NCBI RefSeq assembly: GCF_003931565.1
Contig: NZ_RRYI01000004.1
Span: 582,279 to 646,278 of the forward strand
Length of the DNA: 64,000 nucleotides
Reading direction: 5' to 3'
From: Caulobacter sp. 602-1
GTDB lineage: Bacteria; Pseudomonadota; Alphaproteobacteria; Caulobacterales; Caulobacteraceae
The notes beneath the pieces were generated by a model. It saw only the letters and a list, made by a program, of their open reading frames with translations, made no database searches and was not told the DNA's origin. This document shows, in pieces, positions 38,451 to 47,659 of this stretch (position 1 is the first letter of the stretch; every line of letters begins with the position of its first letter). The translations under genes were made by a program, and so were the position numbers.

Positions 38451-38912
38451 ATGACCGCCGCGCCGTGCGAGGTCTGGTTCTATCACCTGGAGCGTTCGCC
38501 GCTCGAGGCGGTGCTGCCCGAGCTTCTGGAAAAGACGCTGGGCAGAGGCTGGAAGGCGCTGGTGCGCGGCGGCGATCCGCGGCGGCTGGAGGCGCTGGAC
38601 CAGCACCTCTGGACCTGGCGGGAGGACAGCTTCCTGCCGCACGGCCTGGCCAGCGAGCCGATGGCCGAGCGTCAGCCGGTATTGCTGACGGCCGATGATG
38701 GCAACCCGAACGCCGGTGACGCGCTGTTCCTGATCGACGGGGCCGAGCCGGGCGATCTGGCCGGGGTGTCACGCTGCATCCTGCTGTTCGACGGCCGGGA
38801 CGATCAGGCGCTGGCGGTGGCGCGCGGACGTTGGTCCGTTTTCAAGAAGGCCGGGCATCCGGTGTCCTACTGGCGCCAGGGCGCCGAACGCGGTTGGGAG
38901 AAGCAGGCATGA
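38451..38912 (+). CDS. holC: DNA polymerase III chi subunit
   Basis: A small Rossmann-like protein that bridges the clamp loader and single-strand-binding protein. The 153-residue protein begins EVWFYHLERSPLEAVLPELLEKTL and has LDQHLWTWREDSFLPHG near residues 49-65, the HolC signature. A short tail, SVFKKAGHPVSYWRQ, closes the family match. The ATG is 2 bp after the pepA stop, a common pepA-holC pairing. Confidence 0.95.
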   Translation: MTAAPCEVWFYHLERSPLEAVLPELLEKTLGRGWKALVRGGDPRRLEALDQHLWTWREDSFLPHGLASEPMAERQPVLLTADDGNPNAGDALFLIDGAEPGDLAGVSRCILLFDGRDDQALAVARGRWSVFKKAGHPVSYWRQGAERGWEKQA

Positions 38913-39253
38913 AGCGCGTAGTGTCGGCGGCGATCCTGGGTCTGATCCTGGCCGCGTGCTCCAGCGCGCCCGAGCCGGCCCCGCCGCCGCCGCCCAGCAC
39001 GCCCACCGCGCCGCCGGCCATCGCTTTGCCGGCTAAACCTCCGGTCGCCGAGGCCGCCAAGGATCAATGCGGGCTGAAGGAGGCCCAGGCCTTCGTCGGC
39101 AAGCCGCGCACCAGCCTGCCGGCCCCGGTCGATCCATCCCGCTGGCGCGTGGCCTGCACGACCTGCCCGGTGACGATGGACTACCGCGCCGACCGCCTGA
39201 ACATCCTGTTCAACGCCGACACCGGCGTCGTCCAGGAGGTCAAATGCGGCTAG
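38909..39253 (+). CDS. I78-family peptidase-inhibitor-like lipoprotein
   Basis: A 114-residue lipoprotein. Lipobox LAAC with Cys17 and a Pro-rich linker (residues 20-45) precede the I78 domain. That domain has the hallmarks C..A..FVGK at its start, RWRVACTTCPVTMDYRADRLNI in the middle, and EVKCG at the end. I78 proteins include serine-protease inhibitors. The ATG overlaps the holC stop by 4 bp. It is anchored in the envelope and so is unlikely to act on cytosolic PepA; whether it inhibits a protease is untested. Confidence 0.87.
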   Translation: MKRVVSAAILGLILAACSSAPEPAPPPPPSTPTAPPAIALPAKPPVAEAAKDQCGLKEAQAFVGKPRTSLPAPVDPSRWRVACTTCPVTMDYRADRLNILFNADTGVVQEVKCG

Positions 39254-39344
39254 AAACCATGGTATCCCAAGCTTTTCTGGCGTTTTAGCGGATCGGATGA
39301 AATAAAAGAATCAGCCGGAGATTCCTGACCGGCCGGTTCAGAGC

Positions 39345-41819
39345 ATGGTCTATCAGCCAACGATCGAGCCCAAGACTCGCGATGACTTAGCGGCCACGCT
39401 TCTGGCCGCGTTGGGCGTCGCAATTGGCTTTGCCGGTCTGGCCTATCTCTGCGTCGAAATCCCCCGCGTCTATGGTCACGTCACGCCCATCTGGCTGTCG
39501 AACGGCTTCCTGGCCGCCTGTCTGCTGTCATCGCCCTCGCGGCGCTGGCCGGCGCTGGTGGTCGGCGGACTTGTGGGCGCCCTGGCGGCCGGCGCCCACG
39601 CGGGGGACAGCCCGACGATCAACGCCATACTGGTGACGCTGAATGTCTCCGAGGCGTTGCTGGCCGCGGTCGCCGTGCGCCGCGTGGCGGGCCAGGCGAT
39701 CGACCTGGGGCGGCCACGCGACATGCTGGCCTTCGTGCTGCTGGGCGGATTCCTGGCGCCCCTGATCGCCGGCGGCGTCGCCTCGTCGATCCACACCTTT
39801 GTGCGTGGCGGCGACCTGCTGACCAATGTGACCGGCTGGGTGCTGAACGACATCCTGGGCATGCTGACCATCGGCCCGTGCCTGCTGGTTCTGTTCCGAG
39901 CCAAGCTCTATCTGCGCGAACAGCCGCTGACCCGCGACGGGATGCTGTCGATCCTGGCCTGCGGCGTGATGACCGCCGTGGTCTTCGGCCAGACCAAATA
40001 TCCGCTGCTGTTCCTGGTGCCGCCGGTCATCTTGCTGGCGGCATGGCGCCAGGAGGTGTTGGGCGCGGTCCTGGGCGGGGTCCTGGTCGCGGCGATCGCG
40101 CTCGTCTTGACCATCGCGGGACGCGGACCCATCCACCTGATCCTGTCGGGCTCGGCCACGCAGTCGACGGTGCTGCAGCTGTTCCTGGCCGTCTCGACCT
40201 TCGTCGCCCTGCCGGTCGCCGCCTTCCAGCGCCAGCGCCGCGCGATCATGGCCGAACTGGTCGAGACCAGCGCCGCGGCCGAACGCAGCGAGGCCAAGTT
40301 CCGCCTGCTGGCCGAGAGCGCCCTGGACATCATCGCCCACAGCGACCTGCACGGGCAGATGACCTACATCTCGCCCGCGGCCCGTTCGATCATGGGCTAT
40401 CCGCCCGAGGAACTGCTGGGCGTGGGCTATCTGAAGACCCTGCATCCCGACGATCTGGCCAAGATCAGCGAGGTGGTCCGCGTCCAGCGCGAGTGCTCCG
40501 ACCCCGCCTTGGCCCCTCCGGCCGCCACGGTCGAGTACCGCGCCTTCCGCAAGGACGGCGACATGATCTGGCTGGAGTCGCGCCCGACCCTGGCCTTTGA
40601 CCCGCTGACCAGCGTCCCCAACGGCATCACCGACATCATCCGCGACGTCACCGCCCGCAAGACGCTGGAGATGGACCTGCGCGCCGCCCGCGCGGAGGCC
40701 GAAGCGGCCGCCGCGGTGAAAGGCGAGTTCCTGGCCAATATGAGCCACGAGCTGCGCACGCCGCTGACCGCCGTGATCGGCTTCGCCAACCTGGCGGCCG
40801 AGGAAGCCGACCTGTCGCCGCGCGCCCGGCGCTATCTCGACCGCATCGCCGCCGGCGGCCAGACCCTGCTGACGACGATCAACGACATCCTCGACTTCTC
40901 GCGGCTGGAGGCCGGACGCATCGCGTTGAATGTCCGGCCCACCAACGTCGCCGACCTCGTCGCCGAGGTGCTCGAGCTGACGAGCGCCGGGGCGATGGCC
41001 AAGGGCCTGACCCTGGGCGCGGACGGCCTGGCGGCGCTGCCGGCCCAGGTGATGATCGATCCCGAGCGGGTGCGACAGGTGTTGGTCAATCTGGTCGGCA
41101 ACGCGGTGAAGTTCACCGACGCCGGCAAGGTCAGCCTGGCCGTCGTTCACCAGGAGAACCGGCTGCGCATCGCCGTGGTCGACACCGGCCGCGGCGTGGC
41201 GGCCGAGGATCAGGCGCTGCTGTTCGCCCGTTTCTCGCAGATCGACGCGGCCCTCAATCGCCAGCACGGCGGCACGGGGCTGGGGCTGGCCATTTCGCGC
41301 GGGCTGGTCGAGCTGATGGGCGGCGAGATCGGGGTCGAGAGCGAGGAGGGCAAGGGCGCGCGCTTCTGGTTCGAGATCCCGGCCGATGTCGCCCAGACCG
41401 ACGACAAGGCCTCCGACGAGGACGACCTTCCCCTGCCGCCGCCCGGCAGCCGCGTGCTGGTCGTCGACGACAACGCCGGCAACCGCGAACTGGTCCGCTC
41501 GGTGCTGGAGGCCGTCGGGGTCGAGGTCGCCGAGGCCCGGGACGGCGAGGAGGGCGTCGCCGCCGCGGCCGCCGAGACCTATGACGCCATTCTGATGGAT
41601 CTGCGCATGCCGCGTCTGGACGGCGTCTCGGCCGCTCAGCGGATCCGGGCCGAGCAGGGGCCCAGCTCCGGCGCGCCGATCATCGCCTTCTCGGCCGATG
41701 TGCGGTTGGGGCCGCTGGACCCCGTGTTCGACGGCGCCACGCCCAAGCCGCTGACGGTGATGTCCCTGCTGTCCACCCTGGCCCAGGCCATGAGCGGACC
41801 CGCCCCCGTGACCGCCTAG
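39345..41819 (+). CDS. MASE1-PAS hybrid histidine kinase
   Basis: An 824-residue sensor. Residues 15-305 form a MASE1 membrane domain of about eight helices (TPIWLSNGFLAACLL; WVLNDILGMLTIGP). A PAS domain follows near 320-440 (SALDIIAHSDLHGQMTYISPAARSIMGY), then HisKA with His468 in MSHELRTPLTAVIGF, a HATPase, and a receiver domain near 705-815 with the phosphoacceptor Asp in AILMDLRMPRLDGV. The receiver is somewhat short after its third strand but still has the Lys (ATPKPL). No partner phosphotransferase or regulator is adjacent. Confidence 0.9.
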   Translation: MVYQPTIEPKTRDDLAATLLAALGVAIGFAGLAYLCVEIPRVYGHVTPIWLSNGFLAACLLSSPSRRWPALVVGGLVGALAAGAHAGDSPTINAILVTLNVSEALLAAVAVRRVAGQAIDLGRPRDMLAFVLLGGFLAPLIAGGVASSIHTFVRGGDLLTNVTGWVLNDILGMLTIGPCLLVLFRAKLYLREQPLTRDGMLSILACGVMTAVVFGQTKYPLLFLVPPVILLAAWRQEVLGAVLGGVLVAAIALVLTIAGRGPIHLILSGSATQSTVLQLFLAVSTFVALPVAAFQRQRRAIMAELVETSAAAERSEAKFRLLAESALDIIAHSDLHGQMTYISPAARSIMGYPPEELLGVGYLKTLHPDDLAKISEVVRVQRECSDPALAPPAATVEYRAFRKDGDMIWLESRPTLAFDPLTSVPNGITDIIRDVTARKTLEMDLRAARAEAEAAAAVKGEFLANMSHELRTPLTAVIGFANLAAEEADLSPRARRYLDRIAAGGQTLLTTINDILDFSRLEAGRIALNVRPTNVADLVAEVLELTSAGAMAKGLTLGADGLAALPAQVMIDPERVRQVLVNLVGNAVKFTDAGKVSLAVVHQENRLRIAVVDTGRGVAAEDQALLFARFSQIDAALNRQHGGTGLGLAISRGLVELMGGEIGVESEEGKGARFWFEIPADVAQTDDKASDEDDLPLPPPGSRVLVVDDNAGNRELVRSVLEAVGVEVAEARDGEEGVAAAAAETYDAILMDLRMPRLDGVSAAQRIRAEQGPSSGAPIIAFSADVRLGPLDPVFDGATPKPLTVMSLLSTLAQAMSGPAPVTA

Positions 41820-41871
41820 ACCTGGTTGTCCTGACGCGGCGCCCGACCGGCGTCTTGGGATCGTTAGGCGG

Positions 41872-42270
41872 CTAGCGCTTGCCGACGCCGGGGAACATCG
41901 CCACGCCGTCCTCGAAGACGCCCAGATAGCCCAGTTCGCCCAGCAGCGGCGTCAGATCCTCGACCAGGTCGCCGGAATGGGGCAGGTGGGCCGGGCGGCC
42001 GTTCTGGTCGTGCAGGCGATAGACCGTCCACATCTTGCCCTTCGGCGCGGCCGCGCCGGGCTGGATGAACTTGTGCTCCCAGCCGACCAGGGCCGGCTCG
42101 CGGCCGACCTCGATGTCGAACGGACGGTCGCGGAAGGCCAGGTCCATCTCGATCCGCATGGCCTCGCCGATCCGGGCGTTCACCCAGTCGGCGAACGCCT
42201 CCAGGACGACGGACGCGGACAAGCCTTCCGGATTGGCCACGACATGGTTGCGAGGATGGGCGGTGCTCAT
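41872..42270 (-). CDS. Hypothetical protein (132 aa)
   Basis: A 132-residue protein with no signal peptide or membrane segment. It is acidic/aromatic, with a TVYRLHDQNGRPAHLPHSGD segment in the middle. The mixed alpha/beta pattern and the length suggest a small cytosolic fold. I do not recognise it. ATG at 42270 is preferred; the upstream in-frame start adds three residues. It lies between the hybrid kinase and the ABC-F ATPase, transcribed opposite to the kinase. Confidence 0.7.
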   Translation of the reverse strand: MSTAHPRNHVVANPEGLSASVVLEAFADWVNARIGEAMRIEMDLAFRDRPFDIEVGREPALVGWEHKFIQPGAAAPKGKMWTVYRLHDQNGRPAHLPHSGDLVEDLTPLLGELGYLGVFEDGVAMFPGVGKR

Positions 42271-42362
42271 GGGGCGCACCCTGCGCCCCGAGGTATCGCG
42301 GAAGCGCTAAACTTCTTGGTTCACGCGGGTTTACCTTAAACTTTGGACACCCGCGGCCAAGC

Positions 42363-44231
42363 TCAGGCCTCCGCCGCCGCCAGCTCCTCGGCCAGCTCCA
42401 TCCACGTCGCCTCGGCCTCGTCCAGCTTGGCTTTGGCGTTGTCGCGACGCTTGGTCAGCTCGGCCACCTTGGCGGGATTCTTGTAGAGCTCAGGGTCGGC
42501 CAACTGGGCTTCCAGTTCGTTCACCTGGCGGGTGGTGCGCATGACGACCTGCTCGGCGGCCTCGATCTTGCGCTTCAGGGGCTCGATGGCGACGGTCTTC
42601 TTCGGCGCGGCGGCGGAAGCGGCGGCGACCGGCTCGCGGGCCACCTGGGTTGGCTTCACCGCCTGCTTGGCGCGCTCCAGCACGAACTTGGCGTAGTCGT
42701 CCATGTCGCCGTCGAACGGCTTCACCGTGCCGTCGGCGGCCAGCCACAGGCGGTCGGCGACCAGCTCCATCAGCGAGCGGTCGTGGGTGATCAGGATCAC
42801 CGCGCCGCTGTAGTCGTTCAGCGCGTCCAGCAGGGCGCGGCGGCTGTCGATGTCCAGGTGGTTGGTCGGTTCGTCGAGGATCAGCATGTGCGGCGCGTCC
42901 ATCGCCACCATGTTGAGCAGCAGACGGGCCCGCTCGCCGCCCGAGAGGTTGGCGACCGTGGTCTCCTGCTTCTCGAAACCGAGGCCGAACTGCGCCAGTT
43001 TCGAGCGGCGCGAGCTTTCCGAGGCGTCCGGCATGGCCCGGCGGATGATCTCCAGCGGGGTGTCGGCCGGATCCATCGCCTCGATCTGGTGCTGGTGGAA
43101 CCACCCGACCTTCATCTTCTTGTCGCGGTGCAACTCGCCCTTCTGAACGGTCAGGGCGCCGGCGATCATCTTGGCGAAGGTCGACTTGCCCGCGCCGTTG
43201 ACGCCCAACAGGCCGATGCGGTCGTCCAGGTCCATGCGCAGGTTGAGGTTCTTGAGGATCGGGCGATCGGCCTCATAGCCTACGTTCGCCTTTTCCAGGC
43301 GGATCAGCGGCGGCGCCAGCGGGCGCGGCGGCGAGGGCAGGGTGAACGGCGCGACCCGTTCCTCGATCGTGGTGGCCACCGGCTCCATCTTGGCCAGGCG
43401 CTTCATCCGCGACTGCGCTTGCGCCGCCTTGGAGGCTTTGGCCTTGAAGCGGTCGACGAAGGCCTGCAGGTGGGCGCGCTCGGCGTCCTGCTTGGCCTTG
43501 GCCGACAGCTGCAGGCGGGCCTTCTCGGCGCGGCGCTTCTCGAAGTCGTCGTAGCCGCCGGTGTAGAGCTCCAGCTTGCCGCCGGCCAGGTGCAGCATGT
43601 GCGTGCAGCTGTTGTTGAGCAGTTCGCGGTCGTGGCTGACGATCAGGGCCGTGTGGGGGTACTTCTGGAGACGAGCCTCCAGCCAAAGGGCGCCTTCCAG
43701 GTCGAGATAGTTGGTCGGTTCGTCCAGCAGCAGCATGTCCGGCTCGGCGAACAGGGCCGCGGCCAGGGCCACGCGCATCCGCCAGCCGCCCGAGAACTCG
43801 CTCATCGGGCGCGCCAGGTCGTCCTGTGTGAAGCCAAGACCGACCAGGATTTCCGAGGCCTTGGCCGGGGCGGCGTCGGAATCGATCTCGATCAGCCGCG
43901 CCCAGATCTCGCCCATCGCCTCCGGATCGGCCGTCTCCAGCCGGGTCAGCAGGTCGTGACGCTCCTCGTCGGCCTCCAGCACCGTCTCCAGCAGCGTGAC
44001 CGGCGTGGCCGGGTGCTCCTGGTCCACCGAACCGATCCGCGCGGCCTTGGGCAGGCTGATCTCGTCGTCGCCGGCGTGCAGCTGGCCCAGGATCAGCTTG
44101 AACAGGGTCGACTTGCCCACGCCGTTGCGCCCGATCAGGCCGACCTTGGCGCCTGGCGGCAGACTGACGCTGGCATGGTCGAAGAACTTCCGACCCCAGG
44201 CGTTGAAGGTCAGGTCACGGATCTGAAGCAT
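42363..44231 (-). CDS. ABC-F family ATPase
   Basis: A soluble 622-residue protein with two ABC domains and no membrane part. Walker A motifs are GRNGVGKST near residue 36 and GVNGAGKST near 345; signatures are FSGGWRMRVALAAAL and LSGGERARLLL. The inter-domain linker (residues ~235-290) is Lys/Ala-rich, and the C-terminus has a coiled-coil (RRDNAKAKLDEAEATWMELAEEL). ABC-F proteins act on the ribosome (EttA, Uup, YheS types); this one is closest to YheS/Uup by eye. It starts 94 bp from ndk, transcribed divergently. Confidence 0.93.
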   Translation of the reverse strand: MLQIRDLTFNAWGRKFFDHASVSLPPGAKVGLIGRNGVGKSTLFKLILGQLHAGDDEISLPKAARIGSVDQEHPATPVTLLETVLEADEERHDLLTRLETADPEAMGEIWARLIEIDSDAAPAKASEILVGLGFTQDDLARPMSEFSGGWRMRVALAAALFAEPDMLLLDEPTNYLDLEGALWLEARLQKYPHTALIVSHDRELLNNSCTHMLHLAGGKLELYTGGYDDFEKRRAEKARLQLSAKAKQDAERAHLQAFVDRFKAKASKAAQAQSRMKRLAKMEPVATTIEERVAPFTLPSPPRPLAPPLIRLEKANVGYEADRPILKNLNLRMDLDDRIGLLGVNGAGKSTFAKMIAGALTVQKGELHRDKKMKVGWFHQHQIEAMDPADTPLEIIRRAMPDASESSRRSKLAQFGLGFEKQETTVANLSGGERARLLLNMVAMDAPHMLILDEPTNHLDIDSRRALLDALNDYSGAVILITHDRSLMELVADRLWLAADGTVKPFDGDMDDYAKFVLERAKQAVKPTQVAREPVAAASAAAPKKTVAIEPLKRKIEAAEQVVMRTTRQVNELEAQLADPELYKNPAKVAELTKRRDNAKAKLDEAEATWMELAEELAAAEA

Positions 44232-44325
44232 TTTATGAAGGTTACGCGGCGGGGTTGGCGGGGAGGAGGCGCACGGCTATAAGCCCGCAACCTCCCAATC
44301 CACAACTTTTCTGTGAGATCACTCC

Positions 44326-44745
44326 GTGACCGAACGCACCTTCTCGATCATCAAGCCGGACGCCACCCGTCGTAACCTGACCGGTGCCATCAACGCGGTG
44401 ATCGAGGCCGCTGGCCTGCGCATCGTCGCTCAGCGCCGCGTGCGCCTGACCGAAGAACAAGCCAAGAAGTTCTACGAAGTCCACGCCGAGCGCCCGTTCT
44501 ACGGCGAACTCGTCGCCCAGATGACCGCCGAGCCGGTCGTCGTGCAGGTGCTGGAAGGCGATAACGCCGTGGCCAAGTACCGCGAAGTCATGGGCGCCAC
44601 CAACCCGGCCAACGCCGACGAAGGCACCATCCGCAAGCAGTTCGCCCTGTCGATCGGCGAAAACTCGGTCCACGGTTCGGACAGCCTGGAGAACGCCGCG
44701 ATCGAGATCGCCCAGTTCTTCACGGACGACCAGATCGTCGGCTAA
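44326..44745 (+). CDS. ndk: Nucleoside diphosphate kinase
   Basis: Balances NTP pools by phosphate transfer through a His intermediate. The 139-residue protein begins [20 protein letters not shown], has [20 protein letters not shown] near residues 84-105, and the catalytic His116 in [16 protein letters not shown]. The start codon is GTG. A strong terminator follows at 44771-44800. Confidence 0.97.
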   Translation: MTERTFSIIKPDATRRNLTGAINAVIEAAGLRIVAQRRVRLTEEQAKKFYEVHAERPFYGELVAQMTAEPVVVQVLEGDNAVAKYREVMGATNPANADEGTIRKQFALSIGENSVHGSDSLENAAIEIAQFFTDDQIVG

Positions 44746-44770
44746 GGCTTTCCGCCTTACCAATGCATCG

Positions 44771-44800
44771 AGGCCGGCGGGGCGACCCGCCGGCCTTTTT
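44771..44800 (+). terminator. Rho-independent terminator of ndk
   Basis: AGGCCGGCGGG, GCGA, CCCGCCGGCCT followed by TTTTGTTT: an 11-bp perfect stem with a tetraloop and T-tract, 26 bp after the ndk stop. Confidence 0.92.
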
Positions 44801-44846
44801 GTTTGGTCGACGCCGACGGTTGTCGGGCGCGCGAAGGTCGCTTTAG

Positions 44847-45176
44847 GGTGGATCGACGTGTTGGTGCGCTGAGCGAACCAGCAAGCTCTATCGCGCCGCC
44901 GCCGAGCCCGACCCCGCGCGCAAGGCCGCGCTGGTGGTCTTGGCGCAAGGCTATCTGCGGCGGGCGGTGCGGCGGGCGCCGGAGGTGGCGAAGATTCGTC
45001 TCGTGGCTGCGGTCGCCTTCCTGACAGCGGACGATTTCGAGACCACGTTCGCGCTGCTCAAGCCAATGTCGGCCGACCCCAATGGCGGCGCGGCAGGCCA
45101 AGTTGCTCTTGGACATGATGGCGAAGTCAGCCGGAACACCGTAGCGGCCTATGGCGCGACGCGGTCGGATCGGTGA
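44847..45176 (+). pseudogene. Possible gene remnant
   Basis: This is a frame open from 44847 to the TGA at 45174-45176 without a plausible start codon or ribosome-binding site. Its middle (YLRRAVRRAPEVAKIRLVAA, then VAFLTADDFETTFALLKPM) has the composition of a real protein, whereas its end is random-looking. It could be the tail of a decayed gene between ndk and the YoaK-like gene. I recognise no family, and chance is possible in GC-rich DNA. Nothing else is visible in 44801-45209. Confidence 0.25.
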
Positions 45177-45209
45177 CGATCCGACCGGTTCTTTGCGTCG
45201 GGAGTCGCC

Positions 45210-45851
45210 GTGAAACACTACGAACGGAATGAGGTGGCGCTGGCGGTGACGCTGTCGGGCGTGGCCGGCTATGTGGATGCGATCGGCTTTTTGAAGCTGG
45301 GCGGGTTCTTCGTCTCGTTCATGAGCGGCAACTCCACACGTCTTGGCGTGGGTCTGGCCACGGCCCACTGGCCGGCGGTGCTGACCGTGCTGACCCTGGT
45401 GGCCTCGTTCGTCGCGGGCGTCGTGCTCGGGGCCCTGACCGCTCGGGCGCTGGGCGAGACCCGCCGTTCGCCGGTCCTGATGCTGGAGGCCACGCTGCTG
45501 GCCCTGGGCGCGGGCTTGCTGACTTTGGGCCACGACACCGCCGGGGTCACCGCCGTGGCCATGGCCATGGGGGCCGAGAACGCCGTGTTCCAGAGGAACG
45601 GCGACGTCGCCGTCGGCCTCACCTACATGACCGGCGCCCTGGTCAAGGCCGGCCAGCGCATCGCCGGGGCCCTGGTCGGCGGCGAGCCCTCCGACTGGCT
45701 GCGCTATGTGCTGCTGTGGACGGGTCTGGCGGGCGGCGGGGCCCTGGGCGCGCTGACCTATCTGCATATTGGGGCGGCCGCCCTGTGGGGCGCCGTGGCG
45801 GTCGTGCTGGCCGGCGGCCTGTGGGCCGAGCGGCGCTGGCGGTCGGTCTAG
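45210..45851 (+). CDS. YoaK family (DUF1275) membrane protein
   Basis: A 213-residue inner-membrane protein with six or so helices. The opening ALAVTLSGVAGYVDAIGFLKLGGFFVSFMSGNSTRLGVGLA matches the DUF1275/YoaK family (GxxDAxxF ... FMSGNxT). A second motif, GAENAVFQRNGDVAVGLTYMTGALVKAG near residue 120, is the other family block. The function is unknown. GTCGGGAG precedes the start; no operon partner is visible. Confidence 0.92.
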   Translation: MKHYERNEVALAVTLSGVAGYVDAIGFLKLGGFFVSFMSGNSTRLGVGLATAHWPAVLTVLTLVASFVAGVVLGALTARALGETRRSPVLMLEATLLALGAGLLTLGHDTAGVTAVAMAMGAENAVFQRNGDVAVGLTYMTGALVKAGQRIAGALVGGEPSDWLRYVLLWTGLAGGGALGALTYLHIGAAALWGAVAVVLAGGLWAERRWRSV

Positions 45852-45996
45852 AGCCTGTTCAGGTCTTGAGCGCGTTCCGGCCGGTTTGACCGCTCACACT
45901 TAAACCTGAAGCGCCGTAGGGGACGGCCGAAACCGTTGGCGTGCTCAGACGCTTTGTCTCTTGGCGAGCCCCGCCGGTTGGTCGAGAGAGAACCCG

Positions 45997-46347
45997 ATGC
46001 CCCTGACGAGAAGCAAAGACATCCTGGGCCAGGACCTTCTGGGCGAGCACGGCGGCAAGCTTGGCGCCATCGCGGAGACGTTCGTCGACCTGGATACCGG
46101 GCGGATCGAGTTCCTCGTGGTGGAAGGCGCCGGACTGCTGGGCGGGTCGGGCAGGTATCACCCCGTTCCCTGGTCGATCGTCCGCTACGATCCGATGGCC
46201 AAGACGTATCAGGTCGATGTGTCCAAGGACCGGTTCAAGGCCTCGCCAAGCTACGATCGCGCACAGATCGCCAGCGCCGACTATGCCTGGGACGAGCAGT
46301 CGATCCGATACTACGACGCGCCCGCGGACATCGTCGCTGCATCTTGA
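45997..46347 (+). CDS. PRC-barrel domain protein
   Basis: A 116-residue soluble protein with a PRC-barrel-like fold over residues ~5-80: SKDILGQDLLGEHGGKLGAI, then TFVDLDTGRIEFLVVEG and YHPVPWSIVRYD. PRC-barrels occur in RimM and photosynthetic reaction-centre H subunits; stand-alone versions are common in alphaproteobacteria with unknown roles. ATG at 45997 follows GAGAGAGAACCCG. Its 3' end overlaps the convergent DedA gene by 37 bp (46311-46347). Confidence 0.82.
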   Translation: MPLTRSKDILGQDLLGEHGGKLGAIAETFVDLDTGRIEFLVVEGAGLLGGSGRYHPVPWSIVRYDPMAKTYQVDVSKDRFKASPSYDRAQIASADYAWDEQSIRYYDAPADIVAAS

Positions 46348-46994
46348 GGCGACAGGCGTGACGAGGCTATCGCCCCGGTGCGTCTGGTCTGCTTGAGCCA
46401 CAGGGCGCCCGCGCCGATCAGCAGCAGGGCGCCCAGGGCGAGGCCGCTGGTCAGGGCGGGGTTGTTCCCGAACATCTGCAGGTTCCGCGCGGCCAGGTAG
46501 CTGGGCGCCAGCAGCGAGATCACCCAGATCGGAGCCGACAACACATTGGCGACCTGGAAACGCCAGCCGCGCGTGCGCGACATGCCGGCCAGGATCGGAA
46601 TGAAAGGACGCGCGGGCCCCAGATAGCGGGCGGCGGCGATCGCCAGCACGCCGTGGCGGCGGGTCATCAGCTTGGCGCGCGCCAGCAGGCGGCGCTTGCC
46701 CCCGAACAGCAGGCGGCTCGCCCGGCGACCGCCCAGACCCCGGCCCATCAGATAGGAGAGGGCGTCGCCAACGGCCGCGCCGGCGCTGCACCACAGGATC
46801 GCTTCGACCGGATGCAGCGCGCCTTGCGCCACGAGGGCGCCTGCGGCCAGCATGACGCCGAGGATCGGAATCAGCAGGCCCACAAACACCAGGGCCTCCA
46901 GCAAGGTCATGGCGAACAGAACCGCGCCGACGAAACCGGCGTGGTCGGCGGCGACTTTGAAGAGATCGGTGATCCAGGCGTCCATGGCCGGCAT
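46311..46994 (-). CDS. DedA family membrane protein
   Basis: A 227-residue SNARE-associated/DedA membrane protein, implicated in lipid (undecaprenyl phosphate or phospholipid) translocation. The pattern is LEALVFVGLLIPILGVMLAAGAL, then GDALSYLMGRGLG, then the family-specific ARYLGPARPFIPILAGMSR near residue 140. ATG at 46994 (MPAMDAW) or four codons later at 46983-46985 are both possible. The 3' end overlaps the convergent PRC-barrel gene. Confidence 0.88.
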   Translation of the reverse strand: MPAMDAWITDLFKVAADHAGFVGAVLFAMTLLEALVFVGLLIPILGVMLAAGALVAQGALHPVEAILWCSAGAAVGDALSYLMGRGLGGRRASRLLFGGKRRLLARAKLMTRRHGVLAIAAARYLGPARPFIPILAGMSRTRGWRFQVANVLSAPIWVISLLAPSYLAARNLQMFGNNPALTSGLALGALLLIGAGALWLKQTRRTGAIASSRLSPQDAATMSAGAS

Positions 46995-47065
46995 GCTGAC
47001 GCCATATGGTGACGAAGTTCTGACGCGACAGCCTTTACCGCCTGTGACACGCGGTCTCAGGGGGA

Positions 47066-47659
47066 TCAGGCCCGGGCGAGACGCCCGGTGACGAAAGTGG
47101 CCAGGGTGTCGGCGTAGAGCCTGTGCTCCTGCTCCAGCACCCGGGCCGCCAGGCTGTGGTCGTCGTCGTCGGGCAGGATCGGCACGCGGGCCTGGCCCAG
47201 GATCGGGCCCTCGTCGACGCCGGCCGTGACCAGGTGGACGGTGCAGCCCGCCTCGACCTCGCCGGCCGCGATGGCGCGGGCGTGGGTGTCCAGGCCCGGA
47301 TAGGCCGGCAGCAGGGACGGGTGGATGTTCAGCATCCGGCCTTCCCAGGCGTCGACCAGGAACGGGGTGAGGATCCGCATGTAGCCGGCGAGGGCGATGA
47401 CCTCGATCCCGCGTTCGCGCAGGGCCGCGTCGATGGCGCGCTCGTGGGCCTCGCGGTCCTTGCCGAAGGGCTTGCTGTCGACGCACAGGGCCTCGACGCC
47501 CTCGGCCGCCGCCGTGGCCAGGCCGCCGGCGTCCGGCTTGTTGGCCAAGACGAGGGCGATCTCGAACGGGCAGGCCGGCGATTTCGCCGCGCGGACCAGG
47601 GCCTCCATGTTGGAGCCCCGGCCCGAGATCAGCACGGCGACCTTGGTCTTCTTCAGCAT
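47066..47659 (-). CDS. purN: Phosphoribosylglycinamide formyltransferase
   Basis: Third step of purine synthesis: formyl transfer from 10-formyl-THF to GAR. The 197-residue protein begins KVAVLISGRGSNMEALV and has the catalytic Asn/His in LNIHPSLLPAYPGLDTH near residue 105. A GCTVHLVTAGVDEGPIL block carries the catalytic Asp near 145. ATG at 47659 shares its A with the purM stop (TGATG), so the two are coupled. Confidence 0.97.
   Translation of the reverse strand: MLKKTKVAVLISGRGSNMEALVRAAKSPACPFEIALVLANKPDAGGLATAAAEGVEALCVDSKPFGKDREAHERAIDAALRERGIEVIALAGYMRILTPFLVDAWEGRMLNIHPSLLPAYPGLDTHARAIAAGEVEAGCTVHLVTAGVDEGPILGQARVPILPDDDDHSLAARVLEQEHRLYADTLATFVTGRLARA

Noticed and set aside
42363..44231. 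ABC-F protein as an antibiotic-resistance determinant
   Set aside because: The sequence resembles housekeeping YheS/Uup types; nothing indicates a target-protection variant.
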